Below, one piece after another: positions 9,366 to 17,650 of a stretch of DNA of 64,000 nt; positions within the stretch are counted from its first letter, which is position 1; each line of letters starts with the position of its first letter. Location of the stretch: positions 35,075 through 99,074 of the forward strand of contig PHBW01000011.1 of the NCBI GenBank assembly GCA_002840715.1. Reading direction: 5' to 3'. The stretch is from Chloroflexi bacterium HGW-Chloroflexi-4. GTDB lineage: Bacteria > Chloroflexota > Anaerolineae > Anaerolineales > Anaerolineaceae. The notes beneath the pieces are model-generated. The model was not told where the DNA came from. It saw only the letters and a program-made list of their open reading frames with translations, and made no database searches. Both the position numbers and the translations under genes were made by a program.

Positions 9366-9740
9366 ATGGCAAAACTCTCTGAAAATGTCATTTGCGTCAC
9401 CTGCCCCAAGGGCTGCACCCTGATAGTCACCCGCGATGGCGAGACCGTGATTGATGTCGAAAACGGTTGCAAACGCGGAAAAGATTATGCCCAACAGGAA
9501 CTCATAGATCCGCGGCGCATGGTAGCAAGTTCGGTGCGCCTCAAGGGCGGCCTGCATCCCTTGCTACCTGTCTACACCTCCGTGCCCTTTCCCAAACCTC
9601 GCATCCCCGAATTATTGGCGCTGCTGCGAAAGATCGAAATCTCCACACCCGTCACGCTCGATCAAATCGTTCTTGAAAATGTATTGGATACCGGCATCAA
9701 TATCCACGCAAGCCGTGAGATGAAAGTTGTGACCGGATAA
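9366..9740 (+). CDS. DUF1667 family small cysteine protein, third member of the GlpA-like triad
   Basis: This 124-residue protein opens with a Cys cluster, ICVTCPKGC at about residues 9-17 and NGCKRG near residue 36, resembling an Fe-S or zinc site. PRRMVASSVRLKGG and VPFPKP are typical of DUF1667. The family commonly sits directly after GlpA-like and GlpB-like flavoproteins, and the usual inference is that it is a small electron-transfer or assembly subunit. It begins 7 bases after the GlpB-like stop, with AGGAATATT upstream. No biochemical role is established that I can name. Confidence 0.78.
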   Translation: MAKLSENVICVTCPKGCTLIVTRDGETVIDVENGCKRGKDYAQQELIDPRRMVASSVRLKGGLHPLLPVYTSVPFPKPRIPELLALLRKIEISTPVTLDQIVLENVLDTGINIHASREMKVVTG

Positions 9741-9782
9741 TCTATTTTTTGATATACCCCCCAATATTGTCGCCTTCTTTCC

Positions 9783-9814
9783 CTCCCCTCTTCCTAAATA
9801 CAGGAAGAGGGGAG
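9783..9814 (+). terminator. Terminator-like hairpin after the DUF1667 gene
   Basis: A perfect 13-bp inverted repeat (CTCCCCTCTTCCT and its complement) has a 6-base loop. Only a weak U-rich stretch follows (CTCTATTTA), so termination may be partial. It separates the triad operon from the phosphodiesterase gene. Confidence 0.6.
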
Positions 9815-9928
9815 CTCTATTTATGAAAAACATACATATTCAATGAATATTGTTATAAAATAAACTCACTGCGGGGATCAAGATATTCTGGCAATGTGCA
9901 ACAAAAAACATGTACAACAAGGAGTGTC

Positions 9929-11581
9929 ATGAAAAACGCATTGAAATGGATCGTCTCAATCTTACTCCTACTCGGCATGGCTGCCGGAGCCTATTTTTGG
10001 GCAACTGCTCAGATAGCCTCTAATTTTAATTATCGTTCTCAAATCAAAGACAATCCTCCGCAATCCGGAGCCGCACTTGGCACTCCCTCCACCAAGCGCG
10101 TGGTGCTTGTGCTGATTGATGCTCTTCGTTATGACACATCACTGAATGCGGAAGTAATGCCCACCCTCGCCCTATTGCGCTCTGAAGGTGCATCTGCTTT
10201 GATGCACAGTCAGCCGCCCTCTTTCTCAGAGCCAGGTTACTCCACCATCCTCACAGGAGCCTGGCCCGAGATCAATGACGGACCTACCTTTAATCTGGAT
10301 TACGAAGATATCCCCACTTTTACCCAGGATAACCTTTTCAGCAGCGCCCACCGCAGTGGATGGACAACTGCTGTCAGCGGCTATTACTGGTTCGAGAAGT
10401 TGATTCCGCAATCTGACATTGATCTCAGTTTTTACACCCCTGGCGAAGACAGTGCCGCCGATATTGAAGTAATGAAAGCTGCCATGCCCTGGCTGCAAAA
10501 CGACGAAGCTCAATTGGTTTTGATCCATATCGACCAGGTGGATTATGCCGGCCATCACGAAGGCGGACCGCAATCTTCCAATTGGGATGCCGCCGCAACA
10601 CGCGCAGACACCATGCTGACTGAGGTCGTATCTGCAATGGATTTATCGAAAGACACACTTGTGGTTTTCAGTGACCATGGACAGATTGACGCTGGCGGGC
10701 ACGGCGGCCAGGACTCCGATTGTCTGCTGGAGCCTTTCGTCATCGTGGGTGCTGGCGTCAACCCCGGTCAATACCCTGACATTCAGATGGTTGATCTTGC
10801 CCCAACCCTTTCTGCTTTGTTGGGCATCAATCTGCCTGCTTCAACCCAGGGTGAAGTAAAAACCGACATGCTTACTTTGCCTGAGGATGTTTTGATCGCT
10901 TTACCTGCCGCAACATCAGACCAGCAGTTGGGGCTGCTCAGCGCTTATGCTTCAGCAATTGGCAAAGAAACCACTTCATTGAAACTATTAAAATCCAATA
11001 GTGTGGCTGACACACAATCTGTCATCAATGAGTTAAGGTCACAGAAGCTGTTTGGTGAGCGAGTGATCCGCGCCATCCCCACCGGCATTTTGCTGGCAGT
11101 TGCAATAACTTTGTTGCTCCGTCAGCGAAAAAACAAATCATTTTCATGGGTGCTGGGCGGAATTCTGTTTGTTGCACTTTTCAATTTGAGATACCTTTTC
11201 CTTGACCGAAAAGTTTATTCCTTGAGTTCCATCATCAGTCAAACAGACCTGATCGTCTACATCGCAACAACCACTGCCGTGTCTTTGATTTTGGTATGGT
11301 TGGTGGTCAATTTCTTTAACAAAACTTTTGCCGCCTCTCCCAATGAAAATGGATTGAAAACACTCTGGCTTGGATTCACTGTCATCCTAATTAGCGGGCT
11401 ACCAGTTCTAGCCAGCTTTTTCTTAAACGGTCCGGTCGTCACCTGGACCTTGCCCGATTACCTCACCAGTTTTCTGGCACTGATTGGGCTGATACAAATT
11501 CTGATCATTAGTGCATTAACACCAATTCTTGCCGGTTTTACGGCTGCCATCAATACCATCAACAAGAAAATCAAAAAGTAA
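9929..11581 (+). CDS. Membrane-anchored alkaline-phosphatase-superfamily phosphodiesterase / phosphoethanolamine-transferase-like protein
   Basis: The start is the ATG at 9929, 4 bases after an AAGGAGT Shine-Dalgarno; the upstream in-frame extension lacks one. The product has 550 residues. An N-terminal membrane helix (about residues 6-27) is followed by an extracytoplasmic catalytic domain with superfamily metal-binding motifs: VLIDALRYD, a Ser/Thr nucleophile region PGYSTILTG, HIDQVDYAGHHEG, and SDHGQIDAGGHGG. About four or five further membrane helices follow residue ~380. This layout resembles GPI ethanolamine-phosphate transferases and type I phosphodiesterases. It may cleave or transfer phosphate-linked groups on lipids or glycans. 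The GH5 gene begins 15 bases downstream, suggesting joint action on a glycolipid; that link is inference. Confidence 0.75.
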   Translation: MKNALKWIVSILLLLGMAAGAYFWATAQIASNFNYRSQIKDNPPQSGAALGTPSTKRVVLVLIDALRYDTSLNAEVMPTLALLRSEGASALMHSQPPSFSEPGYSTILTGAWPEINDGPTFNLDYEDIPTFTQDNLFSSAHRSGWTTAVSGYYWFEKLIPQSDIDLSFYTPGEDSAADIEVMKAAMPWLQNDEAQLVLIHIDQVDYAGHHEGGPQSSNWDAAATRADTMLTEVVSAMDLSKDTLVVFSDHGQIDAGGHGGQDSDCLLEPFVIVGAGVNPGQYPDIQMVDLAPTLSALLGINLPASTQGEVKTDMLTLPEDVLIALPAATSDQQLGLLSAYASAIGKETTSLKLLKSNSVADTQSVINELRSQKLFGERVIRAIPTGILLAVAITLLLRQRKNKSFSWVLGGILFVALFNLRYLFLDRKVYSLSSIISQTDLIVYIATTTAVSLILVWLVVNFFNKTFAASPNENGLKTLWLGFTVILISGLPVLASFFLNGPVVTWTLPDYLTSFLALIGLIQILIISALTPILAGFTAAINTINKKIKK

Positions 11582-11596
11582 ACGAGGGAAAAAGGA

Positions 11597-13480
11597 ATGA
11601 TCAAGACTAAAGGACCCTGGCTGGTCGACGAAACTGGAAGAACGGTAATGCTCCGCGGCGTGAACCTTGGAGGCAGCACCAAAGTTCCCACCACCCCCAA
11701 TGGCGCCACCTGGAACATTGAGGGCTTTTTTGATCATCGCAACGTTTCGTTCGTCGGCAGACCTTTTCCCTTGGCCGAAGCGGATGAACACTATTCCCGT
11801 CTGCGCTTATGGGGGTTTAATTGCCTGCGCTTCTTGATCACCTGGGAAGCGGTAGAACACGCCGGCCCTGGAATCTACGACGAAGACTATCTTGACTACC
11901 TCTATGCAGTGGTGAAAAAAGCCGGTGAATATGGTCTGTATGTATTTATTGATCCGCATCAAGATGTTTATTCACGCTTTTCTGGCGGCGACGGCGCTCC
12001 GGGCTGGACGCTGGAAGCAGCAGGACTTGATATGCGCCATTTCAAAGAGACCGGGGCTGCCATTGTGCACCAGACCCACGGAGACCCCTTTCCTCGGATG
12101 ATCTGGCCAACCAATGCTTTTAAGCTGGCTGCCGCCACCATGTTTGCCCTTTTCTTCGCTGGCAACGATTTTGCGCCAAAAACCATGGTTGAGGGCAAAA
12201 ACATACAAGATTATTTACAGGAACACTATTTCGCGGCCATGAAGAAAGTAGCCCAAAAGCTCAAAGATCTGGATTGTGTGATGGGGTTTGACACGCTCAA
12301 CGAACCTCAACGAGGATATATCGGTGTGAAAGATCTGCAAGCCCTCTACGGCCAAATGGATATTGGCATCGTCCCCACACCCTGGCAATCCATTCTTTTG
12401 GGTGCCGGTTACACCCAAAAAGTAAAACACCTGGTTCGCAACGTGATCGGCACTTTCCAAAAGGGATGGGTCACATTAAATTCTGAAAAGAAATCAGCCT
12501 GGCTACCGGGTCGTGATTGTGTCTGGAAGCAAAATGGGGTCTGGGATGTTGATGAAGCGGGCAACCCTGTGCTGCTGAAAACGGACCACTTTCACAAGAT
12601 CAATGGACGTGAAGTCAATTTCGTTCAGGATTACATGAAACCCTTTATGCAGAAAATGACGGCCAATATCCGCACTGTGAAAGCCGAATGGATCGGATTC
12701 ATGGAAAGCGAAGTCAATAACTACCCGCCGTATTGGGAAGAAGCTGCGGATCTTAATCTCGTCAATGTGCCACATTGGTATGATGGACCACTATTATTTT
12801 TCAAAAAATATGTATCCTTTTTAGGATTCAATGAGATTACCCAACAAGTAATCTTTGGAAAGAAGAATGTCGATAAAGCCTATGTGGCTCAACTTGCTGA
12901 AGTAAAACAACTCAATAAAGAACGTTTGGGTAACATCCCTCTACTAATCGGTGAGTTTGGCATCCCGTTCGATCTGGACCAAAAGAAAGCCTTCCGCACC
13001 GGTGATTATCGAGACCACGTCAAAGCAATGAATCGAAGCATGAGCACACTTGAAGCCAACCTGCTCAATTACACAATTTGGAACTACACTTCCGACAATT
13101 CAAATGAACGCGGCGACTTTTGGAACGACGAGGACTTATCCATCTTCTGCCGTGATCAGCAAAAAAATAAATCAGACCTCAACTCAGGCGGCCGGGCACT
13201 TCAGGCAGTTATTCGTCCCTTCCCCATCGCGCTTGCAGGTGAACCATTGAAATCCTGTTTTGATCCATTCACTGGTACTTATCAGCTTGAGTTTGTTGGT
13301 GACAATACAATCACCACACCATCAGAAATTTTCTATCCGCTTTTCCATTATGCCAACGGCTCTGATATTACCCTTTCAGACGGCAGTGTGACCATAGATG
13401 AAAAGAACCAACAATTATTCTATACCGCAGGTGAGCAGCCGAATCACACAATCACCATCAAACCGAAATTAGCCAGTTGA
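11597..13480 (+). CDS. Glycoside hydrolase family 5, endoglycoceramidase / steryl-glucosidase-like
   Basis: The product has 627 residues. A (beta/alpha)8 GH5 domain carries the acid/base motif DTLNEPQRGY near residue 230 and the nucleophile motif LIGEFGIPFD near residue 455. A C-terminal beta-sandwich-like region follows, typical of the subfamily with fungal cytosolic glucocerebrosidase EGCrP2 and endoglycoceramidases (GH5_12, from memory). N-terminal motifs LRGVNLGGSTK, WGFNCLRF and FIDPHQDVYSR also fit that group. There is no signal peptide, so the enzyme is probably cytoplasmic and acts on imported or membrane glycolipid (steryl or lipid glucosides). GAGGG precedes the ATG. It forms an operon with the preceding phosphodiesterase and ends at a clear terminator. 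GH5 assignment is strong; substrate is inferred. Confidence 0.82.
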   Translation: MIKTKGPWLVDETGRTVMLRGVNLGGSTKVPTTPNGATWNIEGFFDHRNVSFVGRPFPLAEADEHYSRLRLWGFNCLRFLITWEAVEHAGPGIYDEDYLDYLYAVVKKAGEYGLYVFIDPHQDVYSRFSGGDGAPGWTLEAAGLDMRHFKETGAAIVHQTHGDPFPRMIWPTNAFKLAAATMFALFFAGNDFAPKTMVEGKNIQDYLQEHYFAAMKKVAQKLKDLDCVMGFDTLNEPQRGYIGVKDLQALYGQMDIGIVPTPWQSILLGAGYTQKVKHLVRNVIGTFQKGWVTLNSEKKSAWLPGRDCVWKQNGVWDVDEAGNPVLLKTDHFHKINGREVNFVQDYMKPFMQKMTANIRTVKAEWIGFMESEVNNYPPYWEEAADLNLVNVPHWYDGPLLFFKKYVSFLGFNEITQQVIFGKKNVDKAYVAQLAEVKQLNKERLGNIPLLIGEFGIPFDLDQKKAFRTGDYRDHVKAMNRSMSTLEANLLNYTIWNYTSDNSNERGDFWNDEDLSIFCRDQQKNKSDLNSGGRALQAVIRPFPIALAGEPLKSCFDPFTGTYQLEFVGDNTITTPSEIFYPLFHYANGSDITLSDGSVTIDEKNQQLFYTAGEQPNHTITIKPKLAS

Positions 13481-13515
13481 AAAACTCATATTAGCTGATT
13501 AATCATCTCGAAAAC

Positions 13516-13543
13516 GGAACCCCACATGCAGGTTCCTTTTTTT
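13516..13543 (+). terminator. Intrinsic terminator after the GH5 gene
   Basis: GGAACC...GGTTCC forms a 6-bp stem with a 9-base loop, followed by seven T residues at 13537-13543. It ends the phosphodiesterase-GH5 operon. Confidence 0.8.
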
Positions 13544-13748
13544 GTAGGTAAAATTCTTCTTTTTGTTCAACCAGATTTACCGAATTCTGCCATTTCATGG
13601 TCAAAAACCAGGTTGGTATAAAGTTTTACGAGGATTTATTGGAAATAATAAAGCGAAGTTATACAATTACATCAAGGAAACAATTCAACATTTAGTAAAG
13701 ACTTATTGGGTCTACATTTTTTGATGTTTGAGGTTTATTGGATGTAAT

Positions 13749-16700
13749 ATGGTCAAAGGTATAAAGAAGATAATTGAACACAAATCAATAAAGTGGGTTG
13801 GAAAATTCCTTTTTACCATTGGACTATACATCCTGTTAAGCAAAATAGGATCACTCATTACAATCCAACCTGGCTATTTGTCAACATTATGGGTGCCTTC
13901 TGGTTTTGCTGTTGGAGCAGTTATTCTCTTCAAGAGACCAGCTACAGCAGCTGTGTTAATCGCCGCTTTTTTCATGAATCTATTTACCTTTTCAAATTCA
14001 GAATCACTTCCCCTCACTATCTCTTTAACTTTTGTCTTAACCGTCCAGGCGGTGGCAGGGGCTGAAATAATTAGAAAAAGGGTCAGGCTTATCCCACCAG
14101 ACAATGTTAAAGACACAATTCAGGTTATCGCCATTCTCTCATTTACCTCCTTTGTTACTTCAATAATCGGAACCCTCCTGTTATATCTTTTTAATATCGA
14201 ACTTCCAGTACCTCCCTGGTTGTTTGCTACAATCTGGATTACAGGCGCAATGATTAGCAGTTTTACCATCACACCCCTACTTCTTCCCCTTTACGATCGC
14301 TTAAGAATTCGCGAAAAAAGGACCCAATTCATTGGCGTTTTTTCATCATTAATCATTAGTTTTACCTTCCTCCTTGTCTACATTACCTGGATCACTGAGA
14401 CCGATCGATTAAATTCACAATTTCAAGAAGACAGTAGAGAAATATTCTCAATTATCAATTCTGAATTCCAAAAAGAAATTGAAAGCATTCAAGGCATAAA
14501 AGCATTTTTTAATGCATCAGACTTTGTTGAAAGAGGTGAATTTTCTGATTTTACGAGGGTATATCTCGAAAACTCAGAATCAACCAATTCTTTGGTTTGG
14601 GCTCCAATCGTGAAATGGAATGAATTGTCCGATTTCGAAAAACAAGTTCAGAAAGAGGGTTTTCCAGATTTCAAAGTATTTGAACACAATTCTACTTTCC
14701 AAAAAACAAACCCAACTTACAGAAACGTTTACTATCCAATAACTTACTTCGCATCTGAATATGCGACAGAAGGTGAAATGGGGTTTGATCTAGGTTCATC
14801 CCCCAGTCTTCTAGAAGCAATCAATATGGCAAAGGACATTGGGGATCCAATTTCAACTGAGCCCATTAATTTGCATTTGTCGCAATCGATTGCAGAAGGT
14901 ATTTATGTGATTGTCCCCATTTATGGAAAACAAGAGAACCAGAACAAAAATGGAGAAAATACGGAAAACCTTATGGGCTTTGGGGTTGGGAACTTTGATG
15001 TAGATAAAACAATTACCAATGCGTTATCGAGTATCAAGGAATACGATATAACAATATTCCTTTTTGACATGAGTGATTCAAGAAATCCAACATTTATTTC
15101 GCACTTCCCTCACACAGACTCGGATATTGAGACTGCAAAATCACAAGTTTTTTATAGTGAATTATCTCAAAATTTAAATGCATATCAGCAAGATTTCGAA
15201 ATCTTCGGAAGATCTTGGAAACTCGTCGGTATTCCAGGACGTGATTATTCATTCAAATTCTTTCCAAATTATTCGCTCATGGTTTTATTAATTGGATTGA
15301 CCTTATTGATCGCTTATCTGATAAATTCAAAAAATAATGAGACAAGTGCGCAAAGAATTCGAAAATCTGAATCCATGTTTCGCAGCTTATCAGATTCAGC
15401 ACTCACCGGAATTATCCGATTTAGGCCGAATGGTGAAATCTTATATACAAATGATGCATTGGCTAAAATCTTTGGGTTTGAAGATACCATCGAATTCTAT
15501 AAAACAAACTTCATTAATTTATTTGACGATCCTAGGGAAGTAAAAGCATTAATTGATACTTCAAAGGATGGCACCGCTTTAATAAATAAGCAATTTAAAA
15601 TCAAGCATCTAAATGGAAACTCACGGGATATTCTTGTTTCTGCTGGAGTATTCGAAGGGATGATTAGTGCAAATGTTGTAGACATCACCAGCTTCAATAA
15701 GTTGAATAAAGAAGTTCAACAACTCAATCATGCTATTAGGCAAATGGCTGATACTGTTTTTATTACAGACAAAAATGGCACGATCGAGTATGTCAATCCA
15801 GCCTTCGAATTTCTTACAGGGTTTTCTTATAATGATTGTATTGGCAAGGACATAAAACAAATCAAGAAGAGCATTAACGATGAGGACAAGACAATTTCAA
15901 TGTGGGAATCCCTTCTGGATGGAAAATCGCACGAATTTGAATTTCAAACCAGACTGAACAATTATGAGATTATCACTGAATTTATAACAATTTCACCCAT
16001 CACAGATTCATCTGGGAATATCTTTCAATATATTGCATCTGGTAAAGATATCACTGATTTGAAAAGAGCAAGGGAAGAAATACTTGATTTGAACAGCAGT
16101 CTTGAAAAAAGAGTCGTGCAAAGGACTGCAGAACTCGAAAAAGCAAAAAAAGAAATGGAAGCCTTTTCGTACACTGTTTCTCATGATCTTCGCGCTCCCC
16201 TTCGTAATATGCATGGTTATTCAACCATCTTGCTGGAGGACTTCGCCAAAACCATCGACGCAACAGGTTTGACCTATTTGCAACATATTCAAGAAGCCAG
16301 TATAAAAATGGATTCTTTAATCCAGGATCTACTTAAGCTCAGCCACATTTCCAACTCAGCGTGTGTCCGAAAAAAGGTTGATTTGGCCATCCTTGCCCAC
16401 GAAATTTTTAACTCCTTAATAGTGGAATTTCCTGAGCGAAATGTTTCCATCCTGATTCCTGAATCAATAATTGTTTATGCAGATGCCAATTTAATGAGTA
16501 TTGCCTTGACTAACCTTATCAGAAATGCCTGGAAATTTACAAAAAATCAAGATAACGCCATAATCGAACTGGGAAGTCTTTATAAAGACAAGGAACAGGT
16601 GATTTTTGTAAGAGACAACGGCGCTGGCTTTGACATGGCATACCAGAACAAACTATTCGGGGTCTTTCAAAGACTTCACCGTGATTCAGAATTTGAAGGG

Positions 16701-16823
16701 ACAGGTATTGGTTTGGCGACAGTGAAAAGAATCATTGATCACCACGAAGGAAGAGTTTGGGCTGAGGGAGAAATTGGTAAAGGTGCCACATTTTTCTTTA
16801 CCATCGGAAATGCTGAAGAGTAA
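13749..16823 (+). CDS. Membrane hybrid-sensor histidine kinase (MASE1-CHASE-PAS-PAS-HisKA-HATPase)
   Basis: I take the ATG at 13749; a TTG 21 bases upstream is the alternative. The product is about 1024 residues. Seven or eight N-terminal membrane helices resemble MASE1 (residues ~15-215), followed by an extracytoplasmic CHASE-like domain (~230-490, with SLVWAPIVKW) and another membrane helix near 500. Two PAS regions follow (~540-650 and ~660-780), then a coiled coil and HisKA (H-box SYTVSHDLRAPLRNMHGY). The HATPase domain has N-box NLIRNAWKF, DNGAGFDM and GTGIGLATV. The phospho-acceptor His and ATP-site residues are intact. No receiver domain or adjacent response regulator is present; orphan regulators occur 5-6 kb downstream. 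CHASE domains sense small extracellular ligands; the ligand is unknown. Confidence 0.85.
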   Translation: MVKGIKKIIEHKSIKWVGKFLFTIGLYILLSKIGSLITIQPGYLSTLWVPSGFAVGAVILFKRPATAAVLIAAFFMNLFTFSNSESLPLTISLTFVLTVQAVAGAEIIRKRVRLIPPDNVKDTIQVIAILSFTSFVTSIIGTLLLYLFNIELPVPPWLFATIWITGAMISSFTITPLLLPLYDRLRIREKRTQFIGVFSSLIISFTFLLVYITWITETDRLNSQFQEDSREIFSIINSEFQKEIESIQGIKAFFNASDFVERGEFSDFTRVYLENSESTNSLVWAPIVKWNELSDFEKQVQKEGFPDFKVFEHNSTFQKTNPTYRNVYYPITYFASEYATEGEMGFDLGSSPSLLEAINMAKDIGDPISTEPINLHLSQSIAEGIYVIVPIYGKQENQNKNGENTENLMGFGVGNFDVDKTITNALSSIKEYDITIFLFDMSDSRNPTFISHFPHTDSDIETAKSQVFYSELSQNLNAYQQDFEIFGRSWKLVGIPGRDYSFKFFPNYSLMVLLIGLTLLIAYLINSKNNETSAQRIRKSESMFRSLSDSALTGIIRFRPNGEILYTNDALAKIFGFEDTIEFYKTNFINLFDDPREVKALIDTSKDGTALINKQFKIKHLNGNSRDILVSAGVFEGMISANVVDITSFNKLNKEVQQLNHAIRQMADTVFITDKNGTIEYVNPAFEFLTGFSYNDCIGKDIKQIKKSINDEDKTISMWESLLDGKSHEFEFQTRLNNYEIITEFITISPITDSSGNIFQYIASGKDITDLKRAREEILDLNSSLEKRVVQRTAELEKAKKEMEAFSYTVSHDLRAPLRNMHGYSTILLEDFAKTIDATGLTYLQHIQEASIKMDSLIQDLLKLSHISNSACVRKKVDLAILAHEIFNSLIVEFPERNVSILIPESIIVYADANLMSIALTNLIRNAWKFTKNQDNAIIELGSLYKDKEQVIFVRDNGAGFDMAYQNKLFGVFQRLHRDSEFEGTGIGLATVKRIIDHHEGRVWAEGEIGKGATFFFTIGNAEE

Positions 16824-16954
16824 TCACATTTACTTTCTTAAGATATCCGATAATTGTTCGAATAATGGCAAATTACATTCATTGGGTTAATCATGGCTAC
16901 TGGAATCAAAACAGTTTTTTAAAAATTTTTTATTGTCTAGGAGGGAACAATCCT

Positions 16955-17650
16955 TTGACCGTCAATCTATCATCATCGCATGAATTCACAACCATCATTG
17001 AATCTCTTAAATTATTATCCAATCAGGATGTATTAAAGAGTCAAAAGCGCTTTGGCGTTACCGGGCGCGAGATGTTAGGTATCTCAATCTACGACTTGCG
17101 CAAAATGGCCAAAGGCAAAAAGAATCATACACTTGCTCTGGATTTGTGGGAAACCGGCATTCACGAAGCTCGCATGTTGGCAGCCATGATGGATGACCCC
17201 GCGCAGGTAACACTCGCTCAAATGGAAGCATGGGTGGTTGATTTTGATTCCTGGGATATCTGTGATGTCGTCACTGATGAACTATTCATTCATGCACCAA
17301 ATATGCTTGCTGTAATTCCTCGATGGGTTGTCAGGGAGGAAGAATTTGTAAAAAGGGCAGCTTTTGCTATGATTGCAGCAATCGTGGTTCACCGCAAAGA
17401 TGTGTCTGACGATATAATAAAAACTTATTTTTTATTAATCGAAGCCGCCGCGGATGATAATCGCAATTTCGTCAAGAAAGCAGTAAATTGGGCGCTGCGC
17501 AATATTGGTAAATGGAAACCCTCATTAAGATCAGATGCGATCGCTTGCGCAAAGCACTTGCTGATTCAGGAATCTTCCTCTGCACGCTGGATCGCAAAAG
17601 ATGCTTTAAAAGAATTTATAAATAAATTTGGAGGTAATGATGAAATCTGA
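16955..17650 (+). CDS. DNA alkylation repair protein, AlkD-like HEAT-repeat glycosylase
   Basis: The frame is open from an ATG at 16865, but a strong GGAGGG at 16940-16945 lies 9-10 bases before an in-frame TTG at 16955. Starting there gives 231 residues, the normal AlkD length, and removes an atypical N-terminal extension, so I choose the TTG. The body shows the all-helical repeats of the DNA_alkylation family, with GISIYDLRKMAKG, HEARMLAAMM, FDSWDICDVVTDEL and KKAVNWALRNIGK. AlkD enzymes excise positively charged 3- and 7-alkylpurines without base flipping. The downstream channel gene overlaps its end by 11 bases, an unusual pairing. Confidence 0.75.
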   Translation: MTVNLSSSHEFTTIIESLKLLSNQDVLKSQKRFGVTGREMLGISIYDLRKMAKGKKNHTLALDLWETGIHEARMLAAMMDDPAQVTLAQMEAWVVDFDSWDICDVVTDELFIHAPNMLAVIPRWVVREEEFVKRAAFAMIAAIVVHRKDVSDDIIKTYFLLIEAAADDNRNFVKKAVNWALRNIGKWKPSLRSDAIACAKHLLIQESSSARWIAKDALKEFINKFGGNDEI

